DNA from: Chryseobacterium defluvii
GTDB taxonomy: Bacteria; Bacteroidota; Bacteroidia; Flavobacteriales; Weeksellaceae
Assembly: GCF_003634775.1 (NCBI RefSeq)
Contig: NZ_RBXB01000002.1
Span: forward strand, 1,047,721-1,111,720
Direction of reading: 5' to 3'
Length of the DNA stretch: 64,000 bases
The translations under genes and the position numbers were made by a program. Of this stretch, positions 59,591 through 64,000 are shown one piece after another (the stretch's first letter is position 1; every line of letters begins with the position of its first letter). Under the pieces are notes generated by a model. It saw only the letters and a list, made by a program, of their open reading frames with translations. It was not told where the DNA came from and ran no database searches.

Positions 59591-62500
59591 TTAATAATCC
59601 GGACACGTTTGTGTAGTAAAGCACTGCCAACCGAAAGTGGCTCCGTTGTCTGTGGTGGTATAGATCTTCAGGCAGTCAGCTTCTTCATCATATACCATCA
59701 TCCCTTCCACAGGATTGGCAATAGCATTTACCTGGGCGGTGGTTGGAATCCTGTTCACCACAAATCCTTTGGTTTTAGCTTCCAAGGCTGTCCATGCTCC
59801 TTTTCTTACCATCGGCCAGTTCCCCATATTTGCACCTGCTCTTCCCAGTGCGGTTATCCCCTGTTTGGTATCCAACGTGGTTCCCACTGTTGCTGCCGGC
59901 TTATAGCAGAAACATCCTGAACTTATGGAAGCATTTTGAGAATCACCTATTCCCTGTCCTGCACTTCCCACAATGGTAGGAATCCCATTTACATCCACAC
60001 ATGAAGAACCTGCACATAAATTCTGATTAGAAGCCGTAGATCCTGTTCCTACAGAAAGACTGCTTGCCGCAGTTACTAATTGTGAGGTTACAATATTAGC
60101 CGCTCCTTCCAAGGCATCTATGCACCCATCATTATCTGAGTCCAGATCAAGTTGATTGGGGATACTATCTGCATCAGTGTCTTGTGTAGTACATGTTTCC
60201 TGCCCATCTAAAAATACGTCAAAACCATACGCCCATACATCCGCTGCTATTCTTAATTCAGCGTTCGTGATTGCGGAAGTTGTCTGATAAGTATTAAAAA
60301 CTGTTGCATCCGGAAGAAATACAATCTTCCTGCCTAAATCCCGGGCAAAAACAGCTTTACCGTTAGCATCAATCATTGCGGTTTCATAGGTTCTCGTTAA
60401 GGAAGCAATGGTCATCTGCACAATACCTGATTGGTCAAAAGTAGATTCCGGCCAATACCCATTGGTAAAAACAGCATCACCGATAAGCCCGTAAGGAACA
60501 TCTGTATTTAAATTATTATTGGTGATCTGATAGCCATAATCAGTAGCATTATTCTGTAATACGATCACTCCTTTGTTATTATTATCCGACCATGATAATA
60601 TTCTGGTATTCACCGCTGTTGAAAGCTTGTCTGCAGAAGTCTGAGCATCATCTACTGAAGATCCTACATAGAAAATATCTATATTATCTGCTAATAACTG
60701 TGCCTCAGTGATAGCTGCTTCGGTAGCATAAGGTACAAATGTAATCCCGGGAATTTTATCATAAGTGCCTGTAGGGCCGAAATTAGCTGTATTGCTGAGC
60801 ATATTGATCATTAATCCGGTTCTTCCAAGAGCTGTATTCAGATACCCTATTCTAAGGTTTCTGGTCAATCCACTGCAGGTATTCCCCTCATTCGTATCCA
60901 AAATACCATCATTATCATCATCCAAATCTGCAGCATCCGGTAAAATATCTCCGTCACTGTCCAGACATTTCCTGATCGTTGCATCAAGTGCCTGAGGATC
61001 ATAGGTACTCAGGTAATTCGGGATTCCGTTGGTATTGGTATCTACAATATCTGCTAACCCATCACTGTTGGTATCCGTTGCCGTACCCGCCAGTGAGGTA
61101 AAGGCAAAGTTAGGAGTTAAGGAAGCTGTTGCTCCGGCTTCTAAAGCATCACTACAGGTATCCCCATCCGAATTTAAATCCAGATGATTGGGAGTACCGT
61201 CTCCATCCGTATCCAGTGTGCTGCATTGAGGCGCAACAAACCTGTCAAAGAAATAGGTCCAGGTGTCTGCAATGGCCTTTTGATCATTAGTAGTCGGAGT
61301 AATCATACCGGATTCAGCATTATAGATCGTGGCATCGGGGAAAATTAATAAATTATACTCCCGGTCTGTAATCACCACAGGTCTCAGATTCGCATCAGTC
61401 ATCAGAATGTCGAACTGCCTTGTACTGGACTGGATCGTCATTTGAACACTTCCTGACTGATTCAAAGCTGGTGTTGGCCAATATCCGTTTGTATAGGTAT
61501 TCGTTCCTATTGTTCCCGCGGGAGTGTTTGGGTTTACGTTGTTATTTGTAATTGTATAGCCATAATCTATGGCATTATTCTGAAGAGCGAATATAGATTT
61601 ATTATTATTCTTTGCCCAATTGATCAGGATGGTATTAAGTGCTGTAGAAACCTTATCTGTACTAACATATGGAGGTGGGTTAGCCGAAGACCCTACAAAA
61701 AACACATCGATATTATTAGCCAATAAGCTAGCCTCTGTTATACTGGCTTCTGTGGCAAAAGGAACTAAAGTAATCCCTGTGGTCTTATTATAGGTTCCAT
61801 AGGGACCAAAATTGTTCAGGTTTAATAGCATATTGGAAGCCAGACCATCATCTCCTGCACCACTGGCTAAATATCCTACCCTTATATTCCTGTTAATTCT
61901 TCCGCAGAAGTCTCCCTCGGTGGTATCCAATACTCCATCGTTATCATCATCTATATCAATAGGGTTGGGAACACCATCATTATCTGTATCGCTACATAGG
62001 TTTTGGTTACTGTTACTAGCATATTTTGCATAGGTGGAAACATAAGAAACCTGTCCGCTGTCTGCACTCGTTTCTACCGCATTCGCCAAACCATTGGTTC
62101 CATAAGGTGCAGGTAAAATACTAATCGTCTTATTGGAAGTCGCTCCTCCTTCATAGGCATCCGGACAAGTATCTCCGTCACTGTCGGTATCCAAATGGTT
62201 AGGGATTCCGTCTATATCTGTATCCACACTGCAAATTCCGGGTTTCGGATGTGCTGAAGGGACATAAACCGTTGTTGTTGAAAGCAGGGATGCGATCTCG
62301 TGTATTGCAGCAGTACCCGCTGCTACGGAGGTTGCATTACCTGCGGAAACAGTTCCTATATACCTGATCTGATAGTATAGGTAAGCTGTTGCAGAAGTAT
62401 TGGTAAAGGTAGGATTTGTACCGGATATGCTTATTCCGGCGCCTGTGGTAAGAAGTGTATAGGCAACACCATCGTTGGAACCATATAATTTAGCAAAGCC

Positions 62501-62929
62501 ACTGGCTGCCATTCCACTGGCTGCCTGGGTAACTGTCAATGATTTCAGAACGACCGGAGTTGGGTACTGAACCGTAAAGATAGCCGACCCTGAAGTGATC
62601 GTCTGCAATGCTGCAAAATTATATGCTGTAACGGTAGTTCCATCATTAGGGTTATCATTATACAGCAACGGGATAGTACTTCCAGCAGCAGGATCTCCGA
62701 CTCCTCCATTTAATGTGGAAATTACAGAAGCAATCCTGTTGGCTTCGTATACTGTATAGAAGCAGTCCGGGGATTCTTCCGCATCCGGAATACCGTCATT
62801 ATCGTCATCCAGATCACTGACATCTGTAATACCGTCACTATCTGAATCCTGTGCTTTTACTATATGTGTTCCTATTGACAGAAATAAACATATAGCAAAA
62901 AATTTAATTAAAAAACTTAAATTTTTCAT
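59591..62929 (-). CDS. Large secreted protein with thrombospondin type 3-like calcium repeats
   Basis: 1112 residues. Signal peptide to VKAQ; then TSP3-like Asp-rich repeats (DSDSDGITDVSDLDDDNDGI at 28-47, and further copies near 235, 315, 580, 660 and 920). A 220-residue domain occurs twice (about 348-566 starting RNIRVGYL, and 691-906 starting RNLRIGYL). The C-terminus has the GMMVYDEEADCLKIY module. It should be calcium-stabilised and exposed on the surface or released. No typical T9SS C-terminal domain was seen. Function unknown. Confidence 0.8.
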   Translation of the reverse strand: MKNLSFLIKFFAICLFLSIGTHIVKAQDSDSDGITDVSDLDDDNDGIPDAEESPDCFYTVYEANRIASVISTLNGGVGDPAAGSTIPLLYNDNPNDGTTVTAYNFAALQTITSGSAIFTVQYPTPVVLKSLTVTQAASGMAASGFAKLYGSNDGVAYTLLTTGAGISISGTNPTFTNTSATAYLYYQIRYIGTVSAGNATSVAAGTAAIHEIASLLSTTTVYVPSAHPKPGICSVDTDIDGIPNHLDTDSDGDTCPDAYEGGATSNKTISILPAPYGTNGLANAVETSADSGQVSYVSTYAKYASNSNQNLCSDTDNDGVPNPIDIDDDNDGVLDTTEGDFCGRINRNIRVGYLASGAGDDGLASNMLLNLNNFGPYGTYNKTTGITLVPFATEASITEASLLANNIDVFFVGSSANPPPYVSTDKVSTALNTILINWAKNNNKSIFALQNNAIDYGYTITNNNVNPNTPAGTIGTNTYTNGYWPTPALNQSGSVQMTIQSSTRQFDILMTDANLRPVVITDREYNLLIFPDATIYNAESGMITPTTNDQKAIADTWTYFFDRFVAPQCSTLDTDGDGTPNHLDLNSDGDTCSDALEAGATASLTPNFAFTSLAGTATDTNSDGLADIVDTNTNGIPNYLSTYDPQALDATIRKCLDSDGDILPDAADLDDDNDGILDTNEGNTCSGLTRNLRIGYLNTALGRTGLMINMLSNTANFGPTGTYDKIPGITFVPYATEAAITEAQLLADNIDIFYVGSSVDDAQTSADKLSTAVNTRILSWSDNNNKGVIVLQNNATDYGYQITNNNLNTDVPYGLIGDAVFTNGYWPESTFDQSGIVQMTIASLTRTYETAMIDANGKAVFARDLGRKIVFLPDATVFNTYQTTSAITNAELRIAADVWAYGFDVFLDGQETCTTQDTDADSIPNQLDLDSDNDGCIDALEGAANIVTSQLVTAASSLSVGTGSTASNQNLCAGSSCVDVNGIPTIVGSAGQGIGDSQNASISSGCFCYKPAATVGTTLDTKQGITALGRAGANMGNWPMVRKGAWTALEAKTKGFVVNRIPTTAQVNAIANPVEGMMVYDEEADCLKIYTTTDNGATFGWQCFTTQTCPDY

Positions 62930-62968
62930 TATTATTGTTATATCTTTAGTAAAATATTGGTTAACTTA

Positions 62969-64000
62969 CTAATTTTTATTTACACGCTTTTCCAATTGTT
63001 CATTTTTTTCCTTCAATGTTTTTACTTCTTTCCTTAATTCAAAAACATAGAGATATAATTCTTCAATTTTTTCCAGGTTTATTTCTGCAGCCCTATTGAG
63101 TACAATTCCTCCTTGTGCTTCTATTTCAGAGGCAGAAGGAACACCTGGTAAATGTTTATTAAGACGTGTAAATTCTTCCACTTCATCCAAGCTCATCATT
63201 GTATATGAAGGATTTAGCTTTGATACTCCCTCAAAATGCTTTTCGAAGACATAATCCGGGGTAATTGTTCCCGAAGCCAGAATATTTCCTATCACATGCA
63301 GCTTTTGAGAAGGAGAGGTTGTTCCGATCCCAAAATTCCCGTTTGTTGCCAGTATCGCCCTGTTTGTTCCCACACCAAAAACCAAAGGCCCGGAAGAAGT
63401 ATTAGTTCCTACAAATAACTCTGTACTACCGGTGGAAAAGAGCCTGGATGATCCGTTGCTCAGAAGTTCTATATCCAGCATACGGCTTGAATTAACCAAA
63501 GCTCTGATCAGGGAACCAGAACTTCCTCTTGTGATAAGTCTCGTACTTCCCGGAACAGCAACATTAATATCAAATGCAATATGATTATTATCATTAGTAA
63601 CCCCATTCTGAAACCATAACATTTTATTATTGGTTGATACCATCCTGTCACTATTGAGCGTTCCGTCGGAGTTATAAATATTGATTCCCTGCGGAAGGGT
63701 AACAGCGCTGGAAGGTATCCCGTTTACGGTAGTGGTCAGGGTATTTCCTGAAACCGTGTTCGTTACACTATTGATAATAGGTGCCGTATCTGTTACTCCG
63801 TTGACCGTTGAGGTCATTGTGTTTCCGGAGCTGTTCAGTACATTGGTTGTAGCGGCCGTAATAGCCGGAGCCAGATTCACCGCAGTGCTTGAAATTCCAT
63901 TCACTGTACTGGTCAGACTGCTTCCTGATAACGTTAATGTATTGCTGTTGATAATAGGAACAGTAGTACCTGTTATTCCGTTAACAGTAGTGGACAAGGT
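62969..64000 (-). CDS. Repeat-rich surface/fibre-like protein, N-terminus outside window (partial)
   Basis: At least 342 residues; the frame stays open to the window edge and the first apparent start is a TTG within a repeat, so the real start lies beyond 64,000. It has repeats of the type TSTVNGI/TTTVNGI with NSVTNTVSGN spacers (about 30-40 residues), then a beta-rich part with NGNFGIGTTSPSQKLHVIGN. The C-terminal region runs from FEKHFEGVSKLNPSYTMMSL, resembling flavobacterial tail-fibre-like/S74-type ends, to a coiled coil (LRKEVKTLKEKNEQLEKRV). Probably a surface fibre. It precedes the large TSP3-like gene by 40 bp. Confidence 0.75.
   Translation of the reverse strand, partial: TLSTTVNGITGTTVPIINSNTLTLSGSSLTSTVNGISSTAVNLAPAITAATTNVLNSSGNTMTSTVNGVTDTAPIINSVTNTVSGNTLTTTVNGIPSSAVTLPQGINIYNSDGTLNSDRMVSTNNKMLWFQNGVTNDNNHIAFDINVAVPGSTRLITRGSSGSLIRALVNSSRMLDIELLSNGSSRLFSTGSTELFVGTNTSSGPLVFGVGTNRAILATNGNFGIGTTSPSQKLHVIGNILASGTITPDYVFEKHFEGVSKLNPSYTMMSLDEVEEFTRLNKHLPGVPSASEIEAQGGIVLNRAAEINLEKIEELYLYVFELRKEVKTLKEKNEQLEKRVNKN

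Overview
The window looks like chromosome of a Chryseobacterium-like bacterium (Flavobacteriia, Weeksellaceae). The evidence is low GC, promoters of the Bacteroidota type (-33 TTG/TTTG, about 20 nt, -7 TAnnTTTG), a short 288-residue primary sigma factor, TonB-dependent receptors with carboxypeptidase-like plugs, subtype-iii type VI secretion genes (TssG/TssN/TssK), DUF2723 and HYC_CC_PP family proteins and a sulfonolipid-type enzyme pair. No rRNA, tRNA or CRISPR array was recognised.

Layout. 1-4.7 kb is a sulfur block: the tail of a sulfite reductase hemoprotein, a TonB-dependent receptor, and a siroheme synthase fused to a TSUP-type sulfite exporter. 4.8-9.2 kb holds a LytS/LytTR two-component pair and a divergent outer-membrane receptor. 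9.5 kb has a small Gly-rich bacteriocin-like peptide, followed by an SnoaL/SDR pair divergent from its probable HxlR regulator. 11.55-16.0 kb is a small island: a fragment of an RNA-processing metallo-beta-lactamase, a decayed serine recombinase, and an intact ABC-three-component (ABC-3C) conflict system (PD-(D/E)xK nuclease, middle component, DUF2326 ABC ATPase).

16,016-27,326 is the main discovery: an 11.3-kb provirus-like element bounded by two 28-bp dif-like sites (11-bp arm, identical 6-bp centre TATAAA, 11-bp arm). It has no integrase, terminase, portal, tail gene or filamentous-phage Zot/pI ATPase. It does encode an HUH rolling-circle replication initiator, a beta-rich 222-residue capsid candidate, several single-pass membrane proteins of 45-84 residues, a GH24-like lysozyme, a degenerate M15-like membrane protein and a beta-helix spike with a Sec signal peptide. 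This fits a single-stranded DNA phage, possibly related to the membrane-containing phage FLiP (Finnlakeviridae) or the ssDNA Cellulophaga phages (proposed Obscuriviridae), that uses host XerCD to integrate at the chromosome-dimer resolution site. All genes but one run leftward. A strong terminator and a triple 10-bp repeat at 23.16-23.22 kb separate the replication and accessory genes from the structural genes.

27.4-64 kb is ordinary chromosome: a GH85 endoglycosidase right beside the element; an ArsR-led operon with two near-perfect operator palindromes; a chromate transporter; a threonine aldolase divergent from an MntR/DtxR regulator; an isolated tssG-tssN-tssK set; an S1/P1 nuclease; the primary sigma factor; a copper cluster (a three-part multicopper oxidase fusion, DUF3347, HYC_CC_PP); a TonB receptor; kdsA; two large membrane proteins of the GT-C/DUF2723 type; and a cysteine-synthase-like gene followed by an SPT-like acyltransferase, read here as a candidate cysteate/capnine (sulfonolipid) pathway. 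The window ends in secreted repeat proteins, the last of which runs off the edge.
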